Shown here: positions 24,362 through 35,816 of the stretch, one piece after another | How the letters are laid out: each line of letters opens with the position of its first letter | How positions within the stretch are numbered: the stretch's first letter is position 1 | Assembly: GCF_011075055.1 (NCBI RefSeq) | Contig: NC_058152.1 | Span: forward strand, 6,076,001-6,140,000 | Direction of reading: 5' to 3' | Source: Mangifera indica | Taxonomy: Eukaryota > Streptophyta > Magnoliopsida > Sapindales > Anacardiaceae | Length of the DNA: 64,000 nucleotides | Program-made: the position numbers and the translations under genes | Notes under the pieces: model-generated | The model's input: the letters and a program-made list of their open reading frames with translations, nothing else | Databases searched by the model: none | What the model was told of the DNA's origin: nothing

Positions 24362-25383
24362 TAGAGGTGTCAATAGGTTAGGCCGAGCCAGACTGGGATG
24401 ACTTCAACTCAACCCATCAAGCTAATAGGCTAGGTCGGGTCGAAGCCTAAACAATAATGGGTTTTCAGGTGTGGCCAACCCATTAATATATAAAGGCCTA
24501 AGGCTCGACCCATATAATAATGGGCCTTAATTGGGTCGAGCCAGACCGAGCTTTAAATGGGTCAACTCGACCCATTTAATCAATATTTAAAAAAGTTTAT
24601 TTAAAATTTTTAAACACAAATTATTTTTCAATTATTAAAACCGAGGACAGTACCTCGAATATTTTATTTATAATTTCTCACTTATAGTAGAGAAATACCG
24701 CAGTTACATAATGAAAAATATTATAAATTGTAACATAGTATAAATAAATTAATTTACATACTGTATAAATTATAAAATATAAATAAATATATACTATGAT
24801 AACATTCAAATGGATTGAATTTATTTGATACTTGATCCATTTGTAATATTTTGTAATGATAAAATAAAAATAAAAATAAAATTATAAACACAAAGAATTA
24901 TTATTTATGAATTCAGATATTTTTTAAAAGAGAATTAATAAGAGAAAATGAGATTAAAAATATAATGAAATAATTGAGATTGAGATATTTGTAAATAAAA
25001 GTGAAAATGAAGAAAAATTGAATGGGTTTATATTGACAAAAAAAATAAATTAATTAAAAATTTTTAAAAAAAAATTAAAGAGGTCAAGGCTTCTGCCACA
25101 AGGCAGAGGGAAACAAGACTTCTGTCTTGTAGCGGAAGCCTTCTACCATAAGGTAGAAGGAAACACATAAGGCAGAAACAAGAAAAAAAAATTATTATTT
25201 TTAAATAGTATTAGGTTAGGTTGGGCCAACCTATGGGCTTAATATTAAAGCCTGAGGCCTGACCCAATATGCCCATAGGTCTAACCTAGCAAACTACAGT
25301 ACTGAGTTTGGTCTTCTAATGTCGTGTGTTTTTTCATGCTTCGTGTTGAACCTCCATCTAACCTGGCCTAATTGACGTGTCTA
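24362..25383. mobile_element. Non-autonomous hAT element nested in the gypsy RT
   Basis: A 1,022-bp insertion whose ends are imperfect inverted repeats: TAGAGGTGTCAAT on the left, and ATTGACGTGTCTA (reverse complement TAGACACGTCAAT) on the right. It is flanked by 8-bp repeats ATCATATT (24,354-24,361) and ATCATATA (25,384-25,391). Removing it rejoins the gypsy RT around the SGYH motif. Subterminal regions are rich in GGGTCGAGCC/GGCCCATA words, as in many plant hAT MITEs. There is no transposase. The core is very A/T rich and holds a cluster of short hairpins at 25,088-25,159. Confidence 0.8.
25088..25159. repeat. Hairpin cluster inside the hAT element
   Basis: Stems with short loops follow one another: GGCTTC (25,088) pairs with GAAGCC (25,135-25,140) and encloses TCTGCC/GGCAGA (25,092-25,107) and CAAGAC/GTCTTG (25,114-25,129). 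Next comes CTTCTACC/GGTAGAAG (25,140-25,159). The outer stem shares two bases with the first inner one, so not all can form at once. Confidence 0.6.
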
Positions 25384-25391
25384 ATCATATA

Positions 25392-26345
25392 TCAAGGTTG
25401 TTGAGTAAGATATACCCAAGAAAACATTCAGAACTAGTTATGGGCATTTTAAGTTTGTAGTTATGTCATTTCAGTTAACTAATGCCCCCAACAATATTCA
25501 TGAACCTTATGAACAAAGTGTTTTAAGATTGCCTAGATAAGTTTCTAATAGTGTTTATTGATAACATCCTAGTATACTTCAAGACTCAAAAAGAGCACAC
25601 ATAACATTTCAGATTTGTACTTCAGAGATTAGAAGAGAGGTAGTTATATGCCAAGTTTTCTAAGTGTGAATTCTGGTCAGACATAGTAGTTTTTCTTGGA
25701 CACGTGATCTCAGTAGATGACATTTCAATTGATCCAAATAAAATTGAGGTTATGTTAGAATGGTAAAGGCTTAAGACAACAAAAAAGGTTATGAGTTTCC
25801 TTGGGTTGGCAGGTTATTACAGGCGATTTGTTGAGGGATTCACCAAGTTATCTTAATCGCCTATTAAGTTAACTCACAAGGATGTTCATTTCAAATGGTC
25901 AAATGATTGTGGGTAAAGTTTGCAAGAATTAAAGAAAAGGTTGACATCATCTCCCATTTTAGCTTTGCTGATAAAAAGAGAAAAATATGATTTGCACACA
26001 GATGTCTTACATTAGGGTTTAGAAGTAGTTTTGATCTAGAGAGGTAAAGTGATAGCATATACCTCTTGTCAGTTGCAAGATTATGAGACCAAGTACCTTA
26101 CGCATGACCTTGAGTTGGTAGTCATTGTGTTTACTCTTAAGATATGGTGAAATTCTTTTTATGGGGTCAAGAGTGACATATTCACAGATCATAAGAGCCT
26201 CAAGTATTTCTTTACCCAAAATAAACTCAATATGAGACAAAGATAGAAACAATGGTCAGAGTTAGTAAAAGATTATGAATATGAGATCAAATGCCACTCA
26301 AGCAAAGCCAACGTAATTACAAATGCTCTAAGTGAAAAGATAGTT
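25392..26345 (+). pseudogene. Gypsy reverse transcriptase (second part) and RNase H
   Basis: After the insertion the RT resumes. The catalytic FIDD reads FIDN (25,554-25,565), so the second Asp is lost. [18 protein letters not shown] (near 25,660) and SFLGLAGYYRRFVEGFTKLS (near 25,794) match the RT end. RNase H follows with the DLHTD motif near 25,991 and DHKSLKYFFTQ near 26,188. Stops are scattered throughout. Confidence 0.75.
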
Positions 26346-27336
26346 TTATCTCATATTATCATTCACTGTGAGTTACAACAGGAGTTAGTGAAGAAGTAGA
26401 TAGAGGTAATCATTGAATAGTTGGCAGGTCTACAGATTTGGTTAATCCTTTTAGATAAGATCCATATAGCTTAGGTATTAGATGATTAGTATGTCCAGTT
26501 AAGGTAAAGAGTTATTGAGGGTATTATAAGATTCAAAATTTGAGTATGTGTTCTATGAGACTAGAGTTTAAGAGACAAGATTCTCACCAAGGTGTATAAT
26601 TCCCTTCACATTGCCTATCCTAGGAGTGTAGAGTGTACCAAAATCTAAGAAGATATTTCTAATGATCAAACATGAAGAAAGATATAACAGACTTTGTGAC
26701 TAAATGTCGAATGTGTTAGCAAGTTAAAGCTAAGCATCATAAACCATCAAGACTATTATAACTTCTTAGTTTTCTAAAGTGAAAATGGGAACATATCTCG
26801 ATAGACTTTGTCATTGGATTGTCAAGGGTCAAAGATGGATAAAATGCTTGGCAGGTCATATGTGTTAAAGAGATAGTCAGACTTCATAGGCTACCTAGGA
26901 CTATAGTTTTAGATTGAGACACTAGGTTCATATTGACTTTTTAGTAAAGTATTCAGAGATTTATGAAATGGTTAGACTGAGAGGTCAACCAAGTGGTAGA
27001 GGATATGTTAGGGCTTGTTGCCTAGATAGAAGAGCAAATTGGATAGAAGTGTTATCCTTAATGGAGTTTATATATAATAATAGCTACCAAACAACTATTA
27101 AGATGATTTTGCATAAGACTTCATATGACACGAGATGTAGATCACTATTGCATTGAGATGAGATAGGAGAAAGAGATGCCCTAACTTAGGCTTTAGAACT
27201 AGAGATGACTTAGAAGATAATTAAGGATGTCAAAATGATAAGGAAGAAGATGAAGCAAGCTCAAAACTAACAAAAACGTTATTCAAATAAAAGGAGATGA
27301 GATCTTAAGTTCAGTATAGGTGATAAAGTGTTTGTT
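26346..27336 (+). pseudogene. Gypsy integrase remnant, truncated
   Basis: The integrase zinc region is visible as TKCRMC..VKAKHHKPSRLL (near 26,701-26,759, standard CxxCQxxKxEHxxPxGLL), followed by WEHISIDFVIGLSRVKDG (near 26,788). Later parts match NQV.EDMLxxCxLDxxxxW and the NNSYQ region (near 27,079). Coding similarity stops at DKVF(V), near 27,325-27,335, where the 3' LTR begins directly. The integrase tail, any chromodomain and the polypurine tract are therefore missing. Confidence 0.7.
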
Positions 27337-27339
27337 TAA

Positions 27340-29575
27340 GTAAACCATAGGTAAGCCCAAGGGTATTTTAGTCTTTTTTATTTTAAATTGAGCTAATTAA
27401 TATTTTCCTAGAGGGATACACGCCCGTGTATAAAGGTATACACAGTTGTGTATCGTAAACAAATTTGAATTTAGTAGATAAGATCGCAATTGTGGCAAAA
27501 ACAGGTGTTGCCTTAGTTGTACAATGTGACACACACTTGTGTATTGCATCCAGTAGGCAAAAATAAAAGTGCATTTAACCTAATTTCTCTCATATTATTC
27601 TTACACACTTGCACCCTAAAGAAAAATATAAGAAAGTAAAGAGGTTTTTGGTCATTTGAGAAAGCTTTATTGGAATCCTTACAATCATGTGAAGACTAAG
27701 GCATACTTCAGAAGACAAGTAAGTTGGTTTCCTTTTTGAAAGTTTAAGGTTTTGACTAAAAGTAAATGCACTTTGTATTGATGAATGATTAATTCTAAAT
27801 AGGTTGATAGCATTGTTACATGTATTAATCTATGTATAAACTATAAGGTATTGATTTTATAAACTTTATAAACATGCTTTATTTTTAATATCATAAAAAT
27901 TGATTCAAAGAAATTATGGGAGTATATTGGGTATTATGTGTCATTGTTATGACTAAATTCATGTTTTTAGTTAATTACTTGATTAAAGATACATGTATGG
28001 ATGTCGAATAAGGCAGATTCTTGCGTGATATTCTATGACATAATTATATGTCATGAAATTGAGAAGGTTATGGTAGATTGATGTTAATAATAAGTAGATG
28101 ATAGGCATGGAACTTGATTATTCTAATTACAAATATGTTAAATATAATAGTAAGGATAAGGACCATGTTTTAAAACTCTTTCATACCTCGTATGGTTAAA
28201 AGTTTTAGTTAGAAAACTATAGAAATTGAGACGTTGCGATCTCTAGATCATGACACATAATTATGTATGGTCTCATACATACCCGTGTGTCCTTAGTTTA
28301 AATTAAGAAGTTCCTTAATTTTTGTGCTCGTTCTAAGAAAGAGCCAAACACGCTAGTGTGGTATGGGACACACACCTATGTGTGACTTTTCAAAAGTGAA
28401 CATTACTTAAAAAAGAGGCATACGAGTGTATATGGTACACACCCATGTACTTAGTAAAAATACTAGTTTACCCTTAGTTTAAGCATAATGAAGGGGAAGA
28501 AGAAGAAAAAGGAAAGAATAAGAGATTTTAGTAAGAAAAACAAGTTAGATAGAATTAGAAAGAGTATTTGACTATATGAAAGACAACATGAGACCCCAAC
28601 CAAGTTAGATCGAGATTGAAAATCAGAAAAGTTAAGGAAAATGGTTCATATTCAATTAGCCACCAGTTGTGTGAATAAATGGTAAAATTCATGAAAGCAA
28701 TGGGGTTGGATGCCCATGGCACTAAGACATATAGCCACCCATTTTATTCAAGTGTGCATAGTAAGAATTATGGCTTTTCAAATATTTCCTCACATGGTCA
28801 ATGAGATGCACCATATATGTACCTACAGTATAAGGTCATTCCAAGATAGTTTAGATAGTAGTTCTGATTAGTTTACGTGGTAAGGGAATGGATTGCAACA
28901 GATTTTTTCTTTTGTAACTAAGGTGTCCTAGATAGCTAGCCAATAGGTCATATGACATGTGCGTAAGAAATGACAGATAGTGACACACAAGATGTCTTAC
29001 ACTTTTACTAGGGCATCAAATATGTTAAATCCAACTTAGGCCTTAGTAATCTGGGTAGATGACTTATGTTAGGACACGAGAGTATCAAGTTGTGACCATA
29101 TTCAGATTCACAAATAAAACACCAAGTTTATTAGTGTCATAAGTATTTTTGGTGTTGAGAGGTCACCGACTTACTAAATGTTTTCACTCATGCATTCTTT
29201 TTCGTTATTTTATAGGTAGAGTTGAGGAGTAAAGCAAGAGGCATCTAGCGGTCCAGTGAACAACTACAACAGAACGAGGGGCATAACAATCATTTTTTGT
29301 TAGATTTTCTTTCCTTTATGTATGTGGAACATTTCAATTGCATTTGAGATTTATTTATGCACATAAACATTAGATTGAATTTTCAAAATTTTCATACATT
29401 CATGAATTTTTAATAAATGATGTATTTTAGTTTTTATTCTTAGTACACCTTTTGGTGTGGTTAAATATTATGATCATGCATTAAATGATGAGATTTTAAA
29501 TTAAGTAGTCTAGTTGTACATGTCTCTTCATGTCATATTCCAAATAGAGTTATATATCTAAAGAGGGATGTTACA
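27340..29575 (+). repeat. 3' LTR of the gypsy element
   Basis: It aligns with the 5' LTR from its first bases (AGTAAACC versus TGTAACACCC, then GTAAGCCCAAGGGTATTTTAGTC) to the GGGATGTTACA end. Its start is eroded at the deletion junction. It holds ACACGCCCGTGTAT and ACACACCCATGTAC words. Confidence 0.75.
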
Positions 29576-29584
29576 ATTGGATAG

Positions 29585-31180
29585 AGAAATTTATTCATGG
29601 AGTTACAATGAAGCATTATGTAAGACCATAAGGTCAAAGGTGATCATTAAAAGGATTTCTTAAGAGAGCTCTGATAGTCTCATCTAGCAATTCTAGTCAA
29701 ATGTCTAAGTAGATTGAGTTAGATAGTTGAGATAGGAAGGGAAAGAGAGGCTTCCAATCTAAGGGCAAAAAGTACTAGAAAAACAAGAAGTTGATGAGAA
29801 ATTAGTACCCTGTTTACCAAAGATAGGGAAGAGACACCTAAGAAAGAGTATAATAGGCTAAATGAGGTGTTTTAGATGCAGTTAGTATAGTGATTATGCC
29901 AGAGATTGTACAACTACATCAGACACAACCACAACCCTAACAAAATAGACAATTAAAGAAAGATAGGCGAGAGTTTATAATATGGTGTAGACATAGGCAA
30001 AGGCCAACCCAATAGTTATGATTGTTCAATTATTAATGCACACTAACACTTTATATGCTTTGATTAATTTTGATAATACTTAAAGTTTTATTTCACATGA
30101 CATTGTAAGATATTAGAGTTAGTGGCCACCCTAGGTAGCTAGATTATAAGTGAATGTCTAATAGGGATAAAGTGATGAGTAATCAGATGTTGCTAGGTGA
30201 GACAATGACCATGAGGTTCTAAAGGTTGATTTGATATTGTTTGACATACCAAATTTCAATATGATTCGTAGCATAGATTTTATGGGGAGGTATGAAGTAG
30301 ATATTGACAATAGAAAAAATAGGTTTAGTTTTAAATGAGATGGAGGTAATGAGTTCACTTTTGGAGAGGATTGACTATTAAGTATAATGATCAATAATAA
30401 GAAAGGAAGGAAAATGTTATGTAAGGGTTGTACGACTATATAGCACATATTATGAGTAAGATAATGCAATCCCGAATTTGAGCAAAACTTCAATTGTATA
30501 TGAGGTTTAGGATATATGTCAAGATAATCTACTAGGTTTGGCACCTAAACAAGAGGTGGACTTCAGTATAAACTTAGCTTTGAGGACAATGTCAATATCA
30601 AAGGCTATGTCTAAAATGGCCTCAATTTAACTATAGGAATTAAAAAAGCAGCAACAAGAGTTGTTGGATCATAAATTCATTAGTCTGATTCAATCTCCTT
30701 AGGTTGCACTATAATATTTGAGAAGAAGAAAAATGGATCAATATGGTTCTGCACAGATTATTAAGAGCTCAACAAAGTATTAGTTATAAATAAGTACCTA
30801 TTACTAAGGATCAATGAGTTATCTTATTAGCCTAAGAGAGCTTTGGTGTTTTCACAATTAGACTTAAGATTAAGGTATCATTAAGTCAAGGTTGCTAAGA
30901 GGGACATAACTAAGACGACTTTTAGAATGAGGTATAAGTATTATGATTTTGTGGTAATGTCCTTCAATTTGATTAATACACTGATAGTCTACATAGATTC
31001 AAGATTGCTTTAATAGTTTTATTCTGGTTTTCATTAATGGCATCTTGGTATATTCCAACACTTAGGAGGGCTATAAACAACACTTAAGAATTTTGCCACA
31101 ATGATTAAAGGAGAAGCAATTGTATACCAGGTTCTCTAAGTATGAGTTTTGTTAGACTATGTGGCATTCCTTAAGCATGT
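29585..31180 (+). pseudogene. Second gypsy gag-protease-RT fragment
   Basis: A separate, more decayed copy of the same domain order starts within gag. FDIPNFNMIRSIDFMGRYEV (near 30,240-30,300) matches the protease end. LLGLAPKQEVDFSINLALRT (near 30,531-30,590) and ELKKQQQELLDHKFI match the RT start. VFINGILVYSNT (near 31,028-31,063) stands where VFIDDILVYS is expected, so the catalytic residues are gone. It ends around RFSKYEFC near 31,150. It may be the host into which the 19,940-29,575 element inserted, but no matching left half was found. Confidence 0.65.
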
Positions 31181-33066
31181 GGTATAAGTAGTAATAGATT
31201 AGATATAACAACATTTAAAACTCATAAAACCAAATTGTGAATCTTAGTCAAGAAAATACAATAATATCGTAAAAAATACACCAATTATCAGGGTTAGCGT
31301 AACAAATATGCCAATTGGAGGATAAGGATAAAAATTTTATAGTGCAACTATAATTGTATTTATTACACCAACTAGAGATTTTCACTTAAATATATCTTTT
31401 TTGTTTTGGTTTTCAAGTGATTTTTAAGATTTATTCATCTCAAAACTCTTAAAAGGTTTACCAACTTAGTATAAAAGATATAACAAATCCTAAACACCCT
31501 TAAATATTAAAACAATTTGCACATGAAAAGTAAATCAATATAATAACAATCTTTAATCATTTAAAAAAAATAATTTTAAATTTCAAATTAAGATTCATCC
31601 AAAAGCCTAGATGTAACAATCATTGTTATTTAATTTTATGTTTTAGAAATTTGATATTACAAACAATGTCTAGAGATACAAATATTTTAGAGCTTAATTT
31701 AAAGAGATCGATAAAATTATATTTAATTAAATTAGTTAATTTAATTTTATAAGATTACATTAATTGATTATTTTTTATAAACTTCTTAAAATTTTGATAT
31801 ATTAATTAATATTCAATATTTATATAATCTAAGAATAATAATAATTATTATTAAAACAACCTGAAAAATTATCCAATATTTGTAAAACGTAAAAATTATT
31901 AATTTATTTCTAAAAACATATTTAATTTTAATGTATTTTAGTGTAGTGAGTGCGACAACGATAATAACTCCAAATCAATTGACTTATCATCTCACAAGCG
32001 ACAAGGAAAGGAACCTTATAGTTATAATAGCTCTTATAAAGAAAATTCACCACCCAATGTTTAGCCTGATCGATTTTACTACCCATTAAATATAAATTCA
32101 CACTTTTCCATGTAAAATCTATTTCTTTAAAAAAATTGTCATTATAAGACAAAAATAATAATTTTATTATTTACAAACTTTGAAAAAAAATTAAAATGGA
32201 TGCCTCTTTTGCATATATAGATTTTACATTTTGAAAATAATAGTTTAACGTCTTTATAAGTTTAAAAGTTCAAAAATTTGTAATTTTTTTTAATTTAAAT
32301 GTAGAAACCTTAGTCCCATAACAACTAATTCAAATCCAAACCAATCAAAATCACCAAATATGATAATTTTACAGTTTTACAAATATTTAAAACTTTTAAT
32401 TTAGTCCCTTTATTTTAAGTGTTGAAAATCTTAACTAGCATAGTCATCATCTCATTTAAACTTAAACCTATTAAAACTGTTATTCATTCAAACATAAATT
32501 TATGGTAACTATCAATCACCTAAATTTACACTCACAAAGTAATTTATAAGAAAGAAGAGAGTGAAAGTGAAATACGGAGAAGAAAGTGTTGATAAAAATT
32601 TTGAGACGTAAATGGTTGTTTTCTTCTACCATTTTTTTTAAAATGAAGTTAGGTATTGGAGAAGAAAAGAAATTTTTTTTAGGGGCGATTTCTTTATTTA
32701 AGTCAAACTCAAGGTCGGAAAATTAAAATCACTCTCCTGTATATTCCATCTCACAAAGTTGGAGAGTTAAGACAAAGCAACATATGCTTCTCTTGTTATC
32801 GCTTACAGAACTCAAGACAAACTGAACTGCCGTTCCCTCGATTATTCTCAGCTTTGACAACATTGTACCATCTTCTTCTATATTATCATTCCACCTCCAA
32901 ATCCCCATCTTCCAATTCAATGAAGCACCACCAATCTAACGCCGCACAATCATTCTCTCTTAAACTACCAATTCTATTTCTGTACACTATTTTTAAGTGG
33001 ATCTCATGAGCTCCATAAATCTTCCAAATTCTGAGACCTTTCTGATTTAACTTATGGTGTGATTAG
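31181..33066. other. Intergenic sequence upstream of the endoglucanase gene
   Basis: AT-rich with no gene. The last 350 bp are less A/T-biased and should contain the promoter and leader of the GH9 gene. A TATTTAAG at about 32,694-32,701 is the best TATA candidate I see, but it is weak. Confidence 0.4.
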
Positions 33067-35816
33067 ATGGAATACATAGAAAATGGCAAGAAAATTGGAG
33101 CTGGATGTACAGAAGATAAAAGAAAATCAAAGGGCTGGCTTTGGTGGCTTCCAGTTTTAGTCTTTGCGGCTGTTGTTATAACTATGAGTGTTCTCACTAT
33201 ATTAAAATTTGTTGATCAGTTGAAGAGATCTCCAAGTACACATCGTCCCCAAAAAGTCATTAAAAAATATGCCGATGCTCTTGAAATCGCCATGCAATTC
33301 TTCGACGTACAGAAGTGTAATTCTATATAAATACATAAACTTAATTTCTCTATCGTGCCAAGTATTTTAATTTCTTTTTTGATGTAATGTTATATATTTT
33401 GTTTTGGCAGCTGGGAAGTTGGTCAATAATAAGATTGCATGGAGAGGGGATTCGGGTTTACAAGATGGGAGTGAAGAGAATTTGGATCTATCAAAAGGGT
33501 TATATGACGCTGGTGATTTGATCAAGTTTGGATTTCCCATGGCTTTCACTGCAACAATGTTGTCATGGGGGATTCTTGAATATGGTCATCAGATGGATGC
33601 ACTAAAACAACTTGGTCATGCGCAGGATTCACTCAAATGGATCAATGATTATCTCATCAATGCACATCCATCTCCAAATGTGCTCTACATCCAAGTAATT
33701 ATCCCATTTATTCTGGTTTCTTGTTTAAATTTATAATTAAAATGTGCATGGTGTTCTTCGCTTCAGTTTAAATTTATGAATGTATTGTGCTTGGTAATAT
33801 GTAAGCTTGCCTAATACTTGGTATATTCAACAATTCGTGGAAATTTTAATTTGTTTTTGTATTACCTTTTTAATTTCATTCTAGAACATTCGGATTCTAA
33901 ATTCCTCTACATCCAGAAAATTAACCCATTTGTTCAGGGTTTTAGTTCAAGTTAATAATTAAGATGTGCTTGGTGGTATAGAGTGATTAGTGTTATGTCA
34001 ACTTAACAATGCCTGCCTGGAAAAATTGTTTATATTCTTTGAAGATCTTGTTGTAGCCAGTGAACTGATTGCCGTTTGGCCTTTTTCAAGTTTCTGTAAC
34101 TCTGTCATATGTTCCTATGTGGTGAAGGTTGGTGATGCTAAATCAGACCACGATTGTTGGGAAAGACCTGAAACAATGTCAGAAATGAGACCTCTCACAC
34201 AGGTTAATGCATCATTCCCAGGGACAGATGTTGCGGCTGAAACTGCTGCAGCAATGGCATCAGCCTCTCTAGTTTTCAAGAAGATAAACTCCACTTATTC
34301 TAATCAGCTCCTTGTGCACGCGCAGCAACTTTTTATGTTCGCTGATACTTACAGAGGGTCTTACAGCATCAGTGTGCCTCAAGTCCAGGAGTACTACAAC
34401 TCAACAGGATATGGAGATGAACTCTTATGGGCGGCGAGTTGGCTCTATTATGCAACTGGAGATAATTCATATCTCAATTATGTAACTGAACTAAATGGAC
34501 AAGAATTTGCTAACTGGGGAACTCCAACATGGTTTTCTTGGGATGATAAGCTTCCTGGAGTACAGGTATATATTGTACATTTCAACAAAATATTTTTATC
34601 TTCAGGGTATATGTTAAAATGTTGTTGCCATTTTTCATCCATGTTTATTATTTTGGAGCAGATTTTGTTGTCGAGGATAATTTTATTCGGTGTAAAAGAG
34701 GTCTCAGAGACAGAAAATCTTGACCTTCAAATGTACAGGGAAACTGCTGAGGCTATTATGTGTGGACTTCTGCCTGATTCTCCTACTGCCACATCCAGCA
34801 GAACTGACAGTAGTATTCGTAAATTCTGGACATGATTTGATAATTATGAACATGGATTTTTCAGTTTTGACTTTATTTAAAGACTGAATTCAATGTGGAA
34901 ATCATACTTTCAAGCGACCATTCTGTGGCATATTAAGAAAAAAGAATTAGTAGAAAATGAACTATGCAAGATTGGTAATTCAAGTAGAATTTCTTGAATC
35001 TGTTTCATGGCTAAAAATCTGATGATGTTCATTAAGAGAAAGAGCAAAACTGCGAGAGTTTTGCTTGCAAAGCAGGGGGCTTAATTTGGCTTTCTAAAGC
35101 TGAATTAAACTAAAAACACAAGATATCATGATATGATTTGTGGAAAATGTATTAAACTGTTGTCTGTTTGTGTTAATCTGAATACATATAAGTTTGAAAC
35201 TTGTTTATCCGAATGCAGGTGGCCTAATTTGGATTGAACAATATAACAGTGTTCAGCATGCTGTGGCTTCTGCATTTCTTGCTGTTCTTTACAGCGATTA
35301 CATGCTTACTTCAAGCACTGAAACTTTACATTGCAGTGGAAAATCCTACTTGCCTGATGATCTTCGCAATTTCGCCATTTCCCAGGTTTGCAATTTATTG
35401 ACAGTAAAGCTCAGTTGGTTTTTCATAGTTGGTATGATAATATCAATGTAGAATTTAAGTTTTCAATGAATTGCTTCTTCTTTCAGGTCGACTATTTGTT
35501 GGGAAAAAATCCAATGAACATGAGTTATCTCGTTGGAGTCGGAAGAAACTACCCTTTATATGTACATCACAGAGGATCCTCCATCCCAGCTTATGCTGAT
35601 CCTGGATGTAAAGATGGGTTCAGGTGGCTTAACTCTAAAAATCCTAATCCAAATGTAGCTATTGGAGCATTAGTCGGCGGTCCCTTCCTAAATGAATCAT
35701 ACATAGATGATCGAAACAACTCGATGCAAGGTGAACCAACCACTTATAATAGCGCTCTTCTTGTTGGCCTTCTCTCGGGCCTAGTTACTACCTCTTCAGT
35801 GGTCAAATCCTTCTAA
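33067..35816 (+). CDS. Membrane-anchored GH9 endo-1,4-beta-glucanase (endoglucanase 2/10-like)
   Basis: Six exons with GT-AG introns: 33,067-33,316; 33,411-33,694; 34,128-34,565; 34,662-34,809; 35,219-35,385; 35,487-35,816. The phases join without a stop to give 538 residues. A short cytosolic N terminus is followed by one membrane anchor (about 24-46, WLWWLPVLVFAAVVITMSVL). The GH9 catalytic domain starts at about residue 66 (KKYADALEIAMQFFDVQKSG). Conserved motifs are GLYDAGD (Asp116, Asp119), VHHRG (455-459) and DDRNNSMQGEPTTYNSA (503-519) with the presumed acid Glu512. The family cleaves beta-1,4-glucan and works at the plasma membrane or Golgi in cellulose and wall remodelling. The anchor and sequence fit the Arabidopsis GUN2/GUN10 (GH9B5/GH9B7) group rather than KORRIGAN, whose Pro-rich tail is absent. 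It appears intact. Confidence 0.9.

Larger units (their letters stand above)
19940..29575 (+). mobile_element. Ty3/gypsy (Del/Tekay-like) retrotransposon with both LTRs
   Basis: The 9.6-kb element has two related LTRs, a tRNA-Met-type primer-binding site, and gag, protease, reverse transcriptase, RNase H and integrase remnants in the order of chromoviral gypsy elements. The flanking 5-mers GTTGA (19,935-19,939) and ATTGG (29,576-29,580) agree at three of five positions, with both differences transitions, which may be a decayed target duplication. The LTRs differ at roughly one site in five in the stretch I compared by eye, so the insertion is old. The coding region is riddled with stops, has lost catalytic residues and is split by a nested hAT element. 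Confidence 0.85.

Noticed and set aside
30158..30544. 128-codon minus-strand frame
   Set aside because: It is the antisense of the decayed gypsy protease-RT fragment read on the plus strand.
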